Assembly: GCA_018064925.1 (NCBI GenBank)
Contig: JAGHUH010000013.1
Coordinates: forward strand, 62,001-126,000
Direction of reading: 5' to 3'
DNA from: Candidatus Cacconaster stercorequi
GTDB taxonomy: Bacteria > Bacillota > Clostridia > Oscillospirales > Oscillospiraceae
DNA: 64,000 bases
In this document: in pieces, positions 1 to 7,475 of the stretch
How positions within the stretch are numbered: position 1 is the first letter of the stretch
Layout of the letters: every line of letters starts with the position of its first letter
Position numbers and translations under genes: made by a program
The notes under the pieces: generated by a model
Seen by the model: only the letters and a program-made list of their open reading frames with translations
Database searches by the model: none
Told to the model about the DNA's origin: nothing

Positions 1-115
1 CTGGACCTCAAGGGCCGCGACACACAGATTTCTACTCTGCCTTGTTGATTTTATTATAGGCTCCATGGGAAAAAAAGCAAGCATGAATTGGTAATGGCTG
101 ACATTAAGACATGAA
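1..115. other. Window edge, no assignable gene
   Basis: The first bases could be the 3' end of a plus-strand reading frame entering from the left: frame 1 is open from base 1 and stops at TGA 46-48. Fifteen codons are too few to recognise or to confirm as coding. Nothing else is visible before the rnf terminator. Confidence 0.2.
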
Positions 116-147
116 AAAAGAGGAACCGCAAATGCGGTTCCTCTTTT
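116..147 (-). terminator. Terminator of the rnf operon
   Basis: A 14-bp perfect stem (AAAAGAGGAACCGC with its complement) and a 4-nt loop lie 17 bases past the rnfB stop. Read on the minus strand, the hairpin is followed by six T residues, the classical intrinsic terminator layout. Confidence 0.85.
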
Positions 148-163
148 CATTTGTCGGGAAGAA

Positions 164-1054
164 TTACTCAGCCTTGGTGGCCTCGGCAGCGGCCTTGGCG
201 GCAGCAGCCTTCTTCTCAGCGGCAGCCTTCTGAGCAGCCTTGAACTTCTCCTTCTCCTCGGGAGTGGGGATGGGCTCAATGGCGTTTTTGGGGCAAGCCT
301 TGGCGCACATGGTGCAGCCCTTGCACTTGGCATAGTCGATGACAGCCACGCCGTTGACGACATGGATGGCGTCGAGCTTACAGGTGCGCTCGCACAGACC
401 GCAGCCGATGCAGGAGTTGGCGCAGACCTTAGCGGCAGCAGCGCCCTTATCCTTGTTGGAGCAGTTGACGAAGACCTTCTTGGAATAGGGAACCTCGACA
501 ATCAGCTTGCGGGGGCAAACTTCACGGCAGGCACCGCAGTTGGTGCACTTTTCCTTATCGACAACGGCAGCGCCGTTGGGGCCGATGTGGATGGCGTCGA
601 ACTTACAAGCTTCCACGCAGGAGCCAAAGCCGAAGCAGCCGTACTTGCACTCCAGGACACTACCGCCGCAGACCTTACCGGCAGCGATGCAGTCCTTCAC
701 ACCACGATACTCAAAGTTCTTGTTGGCATTTACGCCGCCGTTACACATAACGTGTGCAACCATCTTTTCGCCGGAAGGAGCTTCCATGCCCATGATGGCA
801 GCGATCTTGGCAGCATTTTCAGGACCTGCAGGAGCGCAGGCGCTGACAGGAGCCTTGCCGGCCAGAATGGCCTCGGCGCAGCCGCCGCAGCCGGGATAGC
901 CGCAGCCGCCGCAGTTGGCGCCGGCCAGGCATTCCTGAATCTGGGGCAGGCGGGGATCGACCTCAACCTCGAACACCTTAGCGGCGACAGCCAGGATCAG
1001 GCCGAAAACCAGTGCCAGAACGCCCAGAACGATAACAGCAAAAGCAATATTCAT
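164..1054 (-). CDS. rnfB: Rnf complex subunit RnfB
   Basis: Iron-sulfur subunit of the membrane Rnf complex, which passes electrons from reduced ferredoxin towards NAD+ while pumping Na+ or H+. The 296-residue protein has an N-terminal membrane anchor (about residues 3-25). A cysteine cluster follows (C42, C48, C51, C56, C73) of the RnfB 4Fe-4S type. At least two ferredoxin-type CxxCxxCxxxCP sets lie between about residues 135 and 265, with further cysteines between them. The last 30 or so residues are an Ala/Lys/Glu tail without cysteines. It is the last gene of rnfCDGEAB, 14 bases after rnfA, with a terminator just downstream. Identification is firm; the coupling ion cannot be read from this subunit. 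Confidence 0.96.
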   Translation of the reverse strand: MNIAFAVIVLGVLALVFGLILAVAAKVFEVEVDPRLPQIQECLAGANCGGCGYPGCGGCAEAILAGKAPVSACAPAGPENAAKIAAIMGMEAPSGEKMVAHVMCNGGVNANKNFEYRGVKDCIAAGKVCGGSVLECKYGCFGFGSCVEACKFDAIHIGPNGAAVVDKEKCTNCGACREVCPRKLIVEVPYSKKVFVNCSNKDKGAAAAKVCANSCIGCGLCERTCKLDAIHVVNGVAVIDYAKCKGCTMCAKACPKNAIEPIPTPEEKEKFKAAQKAAAEKKAAAAKAAAEATKAE

Positions 1055-1068
1055 TGATTCTTACCTCC

Positions 1069-1653
1069 TTACCAGACCTTCAGGCCGCTGAAGCCCATAA
1101 AGGCCAGAGCCATCAGACCGGCAGTAACCAGGGCGATGGGGAAGCCGTCGAAGGCCTTGGGATTGTCAGCAAACTCCAGCTGCTCACGCACAGCGGCGAA
1201 CAGGAAGATAGCCAGCAGGAAGCCCAGGCCGCCGGTGATACCGTAAACCACAGACTCGATGAAGTTGTAGTTGTTCTGCACGTTGAGCAGGGCAACACCC
1301 AGAACGGCGCAGTTGGTGGTGATCAGAGGCAGATAAACGCCCAAGGCGGTGTACAGGGTGGGGATGTTCTTCTTCAGGAACATTTCCACGAACTGCACCA
1401 GACCGGCGATGACCAGAATGAAGGCCACGGTCTGCATGTAGCCCAGATCCAGCTTAACCAGGATGATGTTCACGCCGTAGCAGACGGCGGAAGCCAGGCC
1501 CATAACGAAGGTAACGGCAGCGCCCATACCAACGGCGGTGTCGATCTTCTTGGAAACACCCAGGAAGGGGCAGCAGCCCAGGAACTGTGCAAAGATAAAG
1601 TTGTTTGTCAGGATAGCGCCAAGGGAAATGGCGAGCAAAGAAGTAACACTCAT
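1069..1653 (-). CDS. rnfA: Rnf complex subunit RnfA
   Basis: Integral membrane subunit of the Rnf complex. The 194-residue, very hydrophobic protein has about six membrane segments. It shows the RnfA/RnfE-family signatures [16 protein letters not shown] near the N terminus and a second TTNCAVLG in the middle. In structures of the family, paired half-helices of RnfA and RnfE hold a buried 2Fe-2S cluster through such cysteines. Length is normal for RnfA (about 190). It sits between rnfE and rnfB, 3 bases after the rnfE stop, so translational coupling is likely. Confidence 0.95.
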   Translation of the reverse strand: MSVTSLLAISLGAILTNNFIFAQFLGCCPFLGVSKKIDTAVGMGAAVTFVMGLASAVCYGVNIILVKLDLGYMQTVAFILVIAGLVQFVEMFLKKNIPTLYTALGVYLPLITTNCAVLGVALLNVQNNYNFIESVVYGITGGLGFLLAIFLFAAVREQLEFADNPKAFDGFPIALVTAGLMALAFMGFSGLKVW

Positions 1654-1656
1654 AAC

Positions 1657-2304
1657 TTACTTGGCCTCCTTTTTCTTTTCGCTCTTAGCAAGGGCCCACT
1701 GCATCACAGCAATCAGGGCACCCAGCGTCAGGAAGCCGCCAACAGGCAGAGTCAACAGCTTCATGCCAAACTCTTCGGGGAAGATGACGATACCGGGAGC
1801 AGCACCCAGTCCGCCGCCGCCCAGCAGGCCGCCGCCGAACTTACCGCTGCCGAACAGCTCACGGAATACGCACATAATGATCAGCACGATGGTGTAGCCG
1901 ATACCCTGGCAGATACCGTCCACTGCGGAGGCGGCCACGGTGTTCTTATTGGCGAACGCCTCGGCACGACCCAGAATGATGCAGTTCACGACGATCAGGG
2001 GAATAAACACGCCCAGAGAATTGGACAGTGCAGGAACGAATGCCTTCAGCAGCAGGTCAACGCAGGTCACGAAACCGGCGATCACCACGATGTAGCAGGC
2101 GATACGAACTTCATTGGGGATGATCTTACGCAGCAGGGCGATGAAAATATTGGACAGGGTCAGGATAATCAGAACGGACACGCCCATACCCAGGCCATTG
2201 AAGAAAGAGGTGGTGATGGCCATGGTGGAGCACATACCGAGAAGCTGCACCAGAACGGGGTTCTGAGTAATCAGACCGTCTTTAAATTGCTTACCGAAAT
2301 TCAT
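1657..2304 (-). CDS. rnfE: Rnf complex subunit RnfE
   Basis: Integral membrane subunit of the Rnf complex, paralogous to RnfA. The 215 residues carry about six membrane helices and the family motifs NPVLVQLLGMCSTMAITTS near the N terminus and VNCIILGRAEAFA in the middle, each with the cysteine expected for the shared membrane iron-sulfur centre. A Gly-rich loop (about residues 150-170) and a Lys/Glu C terminus are normal for clostridial RnfE. The gene lies 19 bases after rnfG and 3 bases before rnfA. Confidence 0.95.
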   Translation of the reverse strand: MNFGKQFKDGLITQNPVLVQLLGMCSTMAITTSFFNGLGMGVSVLIILTLSNIFIALLRKIIPNEVRIACYIVVIAGFVTCVDLLLKAFVPALSNSLGVFIPLIVVNCIILGRAEAFANKNTVAASAVDGICQGIGYTIVLIIMCVFRELFGSGKFGGGLLGGGGLGAAPGIVIFPEEFGMKLLTLPVGGFLTLGALIAVMQWALAKSEKKKEAK

Positions 2305-2323
2305 TTATTCAGCTCCTCCTTTC

Positions 2324-2899
2324 TTAGCCCAAGGCTTCCACGGCGGCCAGAGCGGCATTTGCGCCGGCGGTCACGCCATTGGTGGAAACGGTAGCACCGG
2401 AGATGGGAGTAATGTTGCCCTTAACGACCAGGGAACCTGCGCCGCTCAAGCCAACAAACTGATCCAGTACGGGAACACCGGCATCGTTGGGCTTGTTGTC
2501 CATAACCTTGGAGCCGATACCGCCGGTCTCGGCGTTGGAGACGATGGACACGCCGGTGATGGCACCGTCAGCGTCCACACCGACGATCATTTCAATGTTG
2601 CCCTGAGAACCGGAAGCCACGATCTTGGTGGCATAGCCGCCGGTGGACATGGTGTAGATCTCGGAAACAGTAGCGTACTGTGCGGCTGCGGCAGCGACAT
2701 CGTCGGGAATCTCAACAGCCTCGAAAGTAGCGCCTTCGGGAGCAACCATAGCCAGAGCCTGCTCAGTCTTTTCCAGATTGATAGCAGCGATCTGATCCTT
2801 GGTGACATTGTTGACAACGCCCAGCAGAGCGGCAACCACCAGGGAGATAGCGGTCAGAGTACCGGCGACCTTCAGAATAAACTTACCGGAAATCTTCAT
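2324..2899 (-). CDS. rnfG: Rnf complex subunit RnfG, FMN-binding
   Basis: Flavoprotein subunit of Rnf with covalently bound FMN on the outer face of the membrane. One N-terminal membrane helix (about residues 7-27) is followed by an extracytoplasmic FMN-binding domain of the RnfG/NqrC type. The flavinylation motif SGATVSTNGV is present near residues 167-176, with the Thr that receives FMN through a phosphoester bond. Family practice requires an ApbE-type flavin transferase, which is not in this window. The start overlaps the rnfD stop by one base, so the two genes are probably translationally coupled. Confidence 0.95.
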   Translation of the reverse strand: MKISGKFILKVAGTLTAISLVVAALLGVVNNVTKDQIAAINLEKTEQALAMVAPEGATFEAVEIPDDVAAAAAQYATVSEIYTMSTGGYATKIVASGSQGNIEMIVGVDADGAITGVSIVSNAETGGIGSKVMDNKPNDAGVPVLDQFVGLSGAGSLVVKGNITPISGATVSTNGVTAGANAALAAVEALG

Positions 2900-3909
2900 T
2901 ACTTAGCCGCCTCCTTTTCTTTTTTGGGAGCACCATAGATGGTGGGCTTGATGTACTTATCCAGCAGCCAGGTGGTGCAGTTCATGATCAGGATGGAGTA
3001 GCAAACGCCTTCGGGATAGGAACCGAAGCGGCGGATGAACACGGTCAAGAGGCCGCAGCCGATACCGAACACGATCTGACCGGGCTTGGTCACAGGGGAG
3101 GTGGCATAGTCGGTTGCCATGAAGATGGCACCCAGCATCAGGCCGCCGCCGAAGATGTTGTACAGCATGTAGGTGCCAGCGCCCACACCGGCAGGTGCGG
3201 AGATCAGGCACAGGACAGCCACGGTGGCGATGTAGGCCACGGGGATCTGCCAGGAGATGACCTTGCGGATCAGCAGGTAGATACCGCCCAGCAGCAGAGC
3301 CAGAGCGGAAATCTCGCCGATGGAGCCGCCGATCTTGCCCAGGAACATATCGCCGACGGTGTAGGTGCTCATCAGAGCGTCCATGCTGCCTTCCTTCATC
3401 ATAGCCAGAGGAGTGGCAGTGGAGACGACATCGGCAGCGCTGACCAGACCGCAGTGCTCACCGGGAGCAACCCAGGTGGTCATAGCGGTGGCATAAGATG
3501 CCAGCAGAGCGGCACGACCGGCCAGAGCGGGGTTCAGGAAGTTGCAGCCAATGCCGCCGTAGAGCTGCTTGACAACAACGATGGCGAAGAAGTCACCGAT
3601 GATGATCATCCAGTAGGGGATGCTGACGGGGCAGACAAATGCCAGCAGCATACCGGTGACAACTGCACTCAGGTCGCCGACCATGCAGTTCTTGTTCAGG
3701 AGCTTGCGATAGGCCCACTCCCAGAATACGCAGGCGATCACGGAGACCAGAGTAACGGTCAGAGCGCGAGCACCAAAGTTCCAGATTGCCATCACCAGAG
3801 CGGGCAGCATGGCAATGATCACGTCCAGCATAATGGAGCGGGTGTTCTCATTGGAACGAATGTGGGGAGAGGAAGACGCGATCAACTTCAAATTCTTGTA
3901 ATCAGTCAT
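2899..3909 (-). CDS. rnfD: Rnf complex subunit RnfD
   Basis: Membrane subunit of the Rnf complex (336 residues, about nine to ten membrane segments) of the NqrB/RnfD family. The loop sequence VVSTATPLAMM near residue 165 contains the Thr of the family flavinylation site, expected to carry a second covalent FMN. The segment NFLNPALAGRAAL is another family hallmark. It follows rnfC by 3 bases and overlaps rnfG by one base. Assignment rests on motif, length and operon position. Confidence 0.95.
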   Translation of the reverse strand: MTDYKNLKLIASSSPHIRSNENTRSIMLDVIIAMLPALVMAIWNFGARALTVTLVSVIACVFWEWAYRKLLNKNCMVGDLSAVVTGMLLAFVCPVSIPYWMIIIGDFFAIVVVKQLYGGIGCNFLNPALAGRAALLASYATAMTTWVAPGEHCGLVSAADVVSTATPLAMMKEGSMDALMSTYTVGDMFLGKIGGSIGEISALALLLGGIYLLIRKVISWQIPVAYIATVAVLCLISAPAGVGAGTYMLYNIFGGGLMLGAIFMATDYATSPVTKPGQIVFGIGCGLLTVFIRRFGSYPEGVCYSILIMNCTTWLLDKYIKPTIYGAPKKEKEAAK

Positions 3910-3912
3910 CGT

Positions 3913-5295
3913 TTACGCCTCCTTCTTTTCTGCAGCGGCCTTTTCAGCGGCTGCCTTGGCATCGGCCTCAGCCTTAGCCTTCATTCTTGCGTTGTTGACC
4001 TGCTGCTTGCCCATGCGGAAAGCGTGGGTCAGAGGCAGACGGGCGGGACAGGTGTAGGTGCAGGCACCGCACTCGATGCAGTCCATACCATGGAACTGAT
4101 CGCGCCAGGTCTCCCAATCACCCTTCATCAGATACTTGTACATGAAGACGGGCTCCAGACGGATGGGGCAAACGCCGACGCACTTGCCGCAGCGGATGCA
4201 CTGGGGATCTTCAACATACTTCTCCTCGTCACCGGCGAAGGCCAGCATAGCGCCGGAGCCCTTACCCACGGTAACATTGATGTCATACTGAGCCAGACCC
4301 ATCATGGGGCCGCCCATGATCAGCTTGTAGGTTTCATCCTTCAGGCCGCCGCAGGCGTCAAACAGGTTGGTAATGGGGGTGCCAATGGGGCATTCCAGAT
4401 TCTTGGGCTCGATGACGCCGGAACCGGAAACGGTGACCACCTTGCGTACCACGGGCATACCGGTGTACACGGCCTTGTAGATGGCGCAGGTGGTGTTCAG
4501 GTTAAAGATGCAGCAGCCTGCGTCAGCGGGCAGCTTGCCGGAAGGAACCTGACGGCCGGACACTGCCTGGCAGAGCTGCTTTTCAGCGCCCTGGGGGTAG
4601 CGGGTGTGCAGGACTTCCACCACCACGGGAGCCTTCAGCTCGGCGATGGTCTTGTTCAGGGTATCAGCAGCATTCTGCTTGTTGGCCTCCACGCCGATGT
4701 AGACCTTATCGACGCCGAAGCACTTGGCCAGCAGGGTAGCGCCCTTGATGACCTGCTCGGGACGCTCCAGCATAGCGCGATGGTCGCCGGTGATGTAGGG
4801 CTCGCACTCTGCGGCATTGATGATGACATAGTCAACCTTGCCCAGGCTGGAGCTGATCTTGACATGGGTGGGGAAGGTTGCGCCGCCCATGCCGACGATA
4901 CCGGCATTCTTCACGATCTCGACCAACTGCTCGGGAGTCAGGTTCTCGGGATCGTCCACGGGTTTGATGTCTTCACATACGGTATCCTGGAAGTCGTTCT
5001 CGATGACCACGGACATCATGGTTCCGCCCATAGAGAAGGGACGGGGCTCCACTGCCTTCACCGTGCCAGATACACTGGCATGGATGGGAGCGGAGACGAA
5101 ACCACCGGGTTCACCAATGCGCTGTCCAATTTTAACCTTGTCGCCTACGGCAACGCAGGGCTTACAAGGTGCACCGATGTGCATAGACATGGGAATGACC
5201 ACCTCAGCGGGCGCTGCCAGCTGCTCGATGGCCTTTTCATTGGTTGCGGCCTTCATGTCATTGGGATGAACGCCGCCAAAGAAAGCTTGTGCCAT
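3913..5295 (-). CDS. rnfC: Rnf complex subunit RnfC
   Basis: Peripheral NADH- and FMN-binding subunit of Rnf, the end of the chain where NAD+ is reduced. The 460-residue protein has an N-terminal barrel-sandwich region, a central FMN/NADH domain of the complex I 51-kDa type (GMGGATFPTHVK near residue 135), an SLBB-like region and two 4Fe-4S motifs, CIRCGKCVGVCP near 370 and CIECGACTYTCP at about 406. The last 25 residues are Ala/Lys/Glu-rich, like the tail of RnfB. It is the first gene of the operon; the ribosome site GAGGTG lies 7 bases before the ATG. Confidence 0.96.
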   Translation of the reverse strand: MAQAFFGGVHPNDMKAATNEKAIEQLAAPAEVVIPMSMHIGAPCKPCVAVGDKVKIGQRIGEPGGFVSAPIHASVSGTVKAVEPRPFSMGGTMMSVVIENDFQDTVCEDIKPVDDPENLTPEQLVEIVKNAGIVGMGGATFPTHVKISSSLGKVDYVIINAAECEPYITGDHRAMLERPEQVIKGATLLAKCFGVDKVYIGVEANKQNAADTLNKTIAELKAPVVVEVLHTRYPQGAEKQLCQAVSGRQVPSGKLPADAGCCIFNLNTTCAIYKAVYTGMPVVRKVVTVSGSGVIEPKNLECPIGTPITNLFDACGGLKDETYKLIMGGPMMGLAQYDINVTVGKGSGAMLAFAGDEEKYVEDPQCIRCGKCVGVCPIRLEPVFMYKYLMKGDWETWRDQFHGMDCIECGACTYTCPARLPLTHAFRMGKQQVNNARMKAKAEADAKAAAEKAAAEKKEA

Positions 5296-5319
5296 TGTCT
5301 TTCACCTCATCTTACTCCT

Positions 5320-5338
5320 GGGTGGCGCTATGCCACCC
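5320..5338 (-). other. Hairpin in the rnf leader
   Basis: GGGTGGC and GCCACCC pair around a 5-nt loop in the 5' untranslated region of rnfC, just upstream of its ribosome site. It could stabilise or modulate the transcript; no T-run follows and no known riboswitch was recognised. Confidence 0.35.
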
Positions 5339-5351
5339 CATACTGCATTTG

Positions 5352-5380
5352 AGTTTACAACAAAATTTTTCTGTTGTCCA
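5352..5380 (-). promoter_or_regulatory. Candidate sigma-A promoter of rnfCDGEAB
   Basis: Read on the minus strand: -35 TGGACA, 17-base spacer, -10 TAAACT, about 55 bases before the rnfC start. The rest of the divergent space (5381-5590) shows no gene or known RNA motif. Confidence 0.5.
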
Positions 5381-5596
5381 CCCCTGAACAAAAATTTGTG
5401 CGATTTTCTGATATTTTTCGCCCGGATTTGACAGAATAACTGAATTTGCCGCGTATGCGTGCCGCAATCTTCCTCCTGCGGAAAAACACGGTGCAAATGC
5501 GCCGCATAGCATCTATATGCCTGTGGCAGCCATTCTATATATGACACCGTGGAAAAAGGATGTCTGTGAGCGGAGGATATGTTCGCATCACCGTCC

Positions 5597-5625
5597 TTGC
5601 GTTTTGTCGGCGGTGGTGGTATACT
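5597..5625 (+). promoter_or_regulatory. Promoter of the DUF975 gene
   Basis: -35 TTGCGT, 17-base spacer, -10 TATACT with an extended TGG just before it. The ribosome site AAAGGAG and ATG 5655 follow within 30 bases. Confidence 0.6.
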
Positions 5626-5654
5626 ACTAAAAATATTTGAAAGGAGTCATTTCC

Positions 5655-6410
5655 ATGCTTGATCGTGCCCAATTGAAGCGTGAGGCGAAGGAGATTAACC
5701 GCTCGGCCCATGTGTCAGCCTGCTTGTTTGCGCTGATCTATCTGGCAATCACATTTATTCTGCAAGCGCTGGACGACTATGTTTCCGGCGATGTTGTGGC
5801 GTATATGCAAAAGAACTTTTCGGAGATTCCGGTACCGCAATTTTTGCTGCACGCCGAATTCCCCACCGCGGTGGTGCTGTTTGTGAGCATTGCGGTCACA
5901 CTGCTGTGCTTCATCCTGGAAGCCGGCTGGGCGCTCTATCTGCTGGGCGTGCGCCGCGGCGAAACCATGGGCTACGGCACGCTGTTTGACGGCTTTTCCT
6001 TTGCCGGTAAGCTGATTTTGCTGAACCTTCTCATGACTATTTTTATTGCGCTGTGGTCGATGCTGTTTGTGATCCCCGGCATTATCGCCTCGTATCGCTA
6101 CCGCTTTGCCGTGTATAACCTGTGCGAAAACCCGGAGCTCGGCGTCATGGAGGCACTGAGCATGAGCAAGGCGCAAACCGCCGGCTATAAGGGGCAATTG
6201 TTCGTGCTGGATCTGAGCTTTATCGGTTGGCTTTTGCTGAGCAGCCTGACCATGGGCATTCTGCTGATCTGGGTGGCACCCTATTACGAGCAGACCAAGG
6301 TGGGCTACTTTCAGCAGATCAAGCGCGAGAAGAACATCGGCTATTTCCCGGGCAATGAAACGAATGACACACCCCACGCATCGGAGCCGTTCGATCCGGA
6401 GAGATCATAA
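5655..6410 (+). CDS. DUF975 family membrane protein
   Basis: Uncharacterised polytopic membrane protein of 251 residues with the DUF975 layout: a short charged N terminus, then five or six membrane segments separated by loops (hydrophobic stretches near residues 20-38, 70-100, 115-145, 175-215). The central motif FVIPGIIASYRYRFAVYNL followed by SMSKAQTAGYKGQLF is typical of this family. Function is unknown. ATG 5655 is chosen because AAAGGAG ends 8 bases before it; an in-frame TTG at 5637 lies upstream of that site. It is a single-gene unit with its own promoter and a shared terminator towards the convergent neighbour. Confidence 0.85.
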   Translation: MLDRAQLKREAKEINRSAHVSACLFALIYLAITFILQALDDYVSGDVVAYMQKNFSEIPVPQFLLHAEFPTAVVLFVSIAVTLLCFILEAGWALYLLGVRRGETMGYGTLFDGFSFAGKLILLNLLMTIFIALWSMLFVIPGIIASYRYRFAVYNLCENPELGVMEALSMSKAQTAGYKGQLFVLDLSFIGWLLLSSLTMGILLIWVAPYYEQTKVGYFQQIKREKNIGYFPGNETNDTPHASEPFDPERS

Positions 6411-6411
6411 A

Positions 6412-6448
6412 AACAGCAGGAGATGTCGATTTGACATCTCCTGCTGTT
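6412..6448. terminator. Shared terminator between convergent genes
   Basis: A 16-bp perfect inverted repeat (AACAGCAGGAGATGTC) with a 5-nt loop starts directly after the stop of the DUF975 gene and ends 16 bases before the stop of the convergent gene. Flanking T-runs are poor on both sides, so efficiency is uncertain. Confidence 0.65.
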
Positions 6449-6464
6449 CTTGCGTAATTGGCAG

Positions 6465-7286
6465 TTATTCTGCGCCGAAGCAGGGCTCCAGCATTTCCGG
6501 CTGTCGCAGATATTTGCGGAAATCGTTGCAAAAGGCGGCGTATTCATAGCCGGTGCAGATCCGCTCGTCCATGACGATGCCCAGCGGCATGATCTTGCTT
6601 TTGTATTCGCCGTTCATGTAGTTGGGCACAGGCTTGCCCATGCAGACAAACACGCTTGTGGTGCCGAATTCATAGCAATGGTGATGGATGTAGCTGGTCT
6701 TGATGGAGGCCAGATTGGTGATAAACATACTGGTATGGAAGGGGCTGAGGTCGATGATTTTCCGGGGCAGGAGACCGTGTTTATCCAGATGGTAAGCCAC
6801 CCAGACCACGAACTTGGGCAGACCGGGGATGGAGAACATCCGGCGCGCAAAACGATCCGTGCTGTTGGACTGCTCGGTGGCGGCGTTGGCGTCAATGGCG
6901 GCCTGGATCTTTTCGCTCACGCGGAAAACCGTGTCATCGGGCTCCAGATAGATTTTCAGCGTAGTTTCGCTGGGTCTTCCGTCAGCCAGCTTCTTCATAA
7001 TGACGAAGGAAACGGCAAAGTGGTTGCGCTTGTAAATTTTGCTGTTCATCACAAAGTAGTTCAGCTTTGGATTTTCCAGCACGGCCTTATAGTAGGCGGA
7101 GATGATCACCGCCATGTGATTCAGGCGGACGCCCAGCCGACGCTTTTCGCGGATATAGGCCTTGATCAGGTCGGAGTCGATATTCTCGGTAATGGTATTT
7201 TGCGCATCGTAGCGCTTGGGCATGATGTAGGGAACGGCGGCTACCAGAGGTGGCAGGTCTTTTACGCGGGTTCCATCAGGTCGCAT
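6465..7286 (-). CDS. Stand-alone E2-type acyltransferase-fold protein, degenerate active site
   Basis: The 273-residue protein resembles the catalytic domain of 2-oxoacid dehydrogenase E2 / chloramphenicol acetyltransferase-like enzymes (long helix-strand N-terminal half, the TTSVFVCMG strand near 217, and the C-terminal MPLGIVMDERICTGYEYAAF segment). There is no lipoyl or E3-binding domain. The usual catalytic signature DHRxxDG reads DERICTG: His is replaced by Glu and the second Asp by Thr. Normal E2 transacetylase chemistry is therefore unlikely; a binding or different acyl-transfer role is possible. No E1/E3 genes are nearby. It has its own strong promoter. Fold assignment is moderate; function is not known. 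Confidence 0.7.
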   Translation of the reverse strand: MRPDGTRVKDLPPLVAAVPYIMPKRYDAQNTITENIDSDLIKAYIREKRRLGVRLNHMAVIISAYYKAVLENPKLNYFVMNSKIYKRNHFAVSFVIMKKLADGRPSETTLKIYLEPDDTVFRVSEKIQAAIDANAATEQSNSTDRFARRMFSIPGLPKFVVWVAYHLDKHGLLPRKIIDLSPFHTSMFITNLASIKTSYIHHHCYEFGTTSVFVCMGKPVPNYMNGEYKSKIMPLGIVMDERICTGYEYAAFCNDFRKYLRQPEMLEPCFGAE

Positions 7287-7324
7287 AGCTTAGCCCTCGT
7301 GTCTTTCTGAAAAGTATATAAAAA

Positions 7325-7354
7325 ATTATACATGATAAAGTGTATATCCGTCAA
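7325..7354 (-). promoter_or_regulatory. Promoter of the E2-like gene
   Basis: On the minus strand: -35 TTGACG, 18-base spacer, perfect -10 TATAAT, in an AT-rich divergent space of about 190 bases shared with recJ. Confidence 0.65.
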
Positions 7355-7392
7355 TAAAAATATATTTTATGTTTGATGGCAGCAAATAAAAC

Positions 7393-7421
7393 TTTACCTT
7401 TTATGGCAAGTTTGCTATAAT
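7393..7421 (+). promoter_or_regulatory. Promoter of recJ-rel
   Basis: -35 TTTACC, 17-base spacer, -10 TATAAT, about 55 bases before the recJ ATG. Confidence 0.6.
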
Positions 7422-7475
7422 AAAATATTATTAAAATGCCCTTATTGGACGCAGAGGAAGGAGGTGCCCGCCGCG

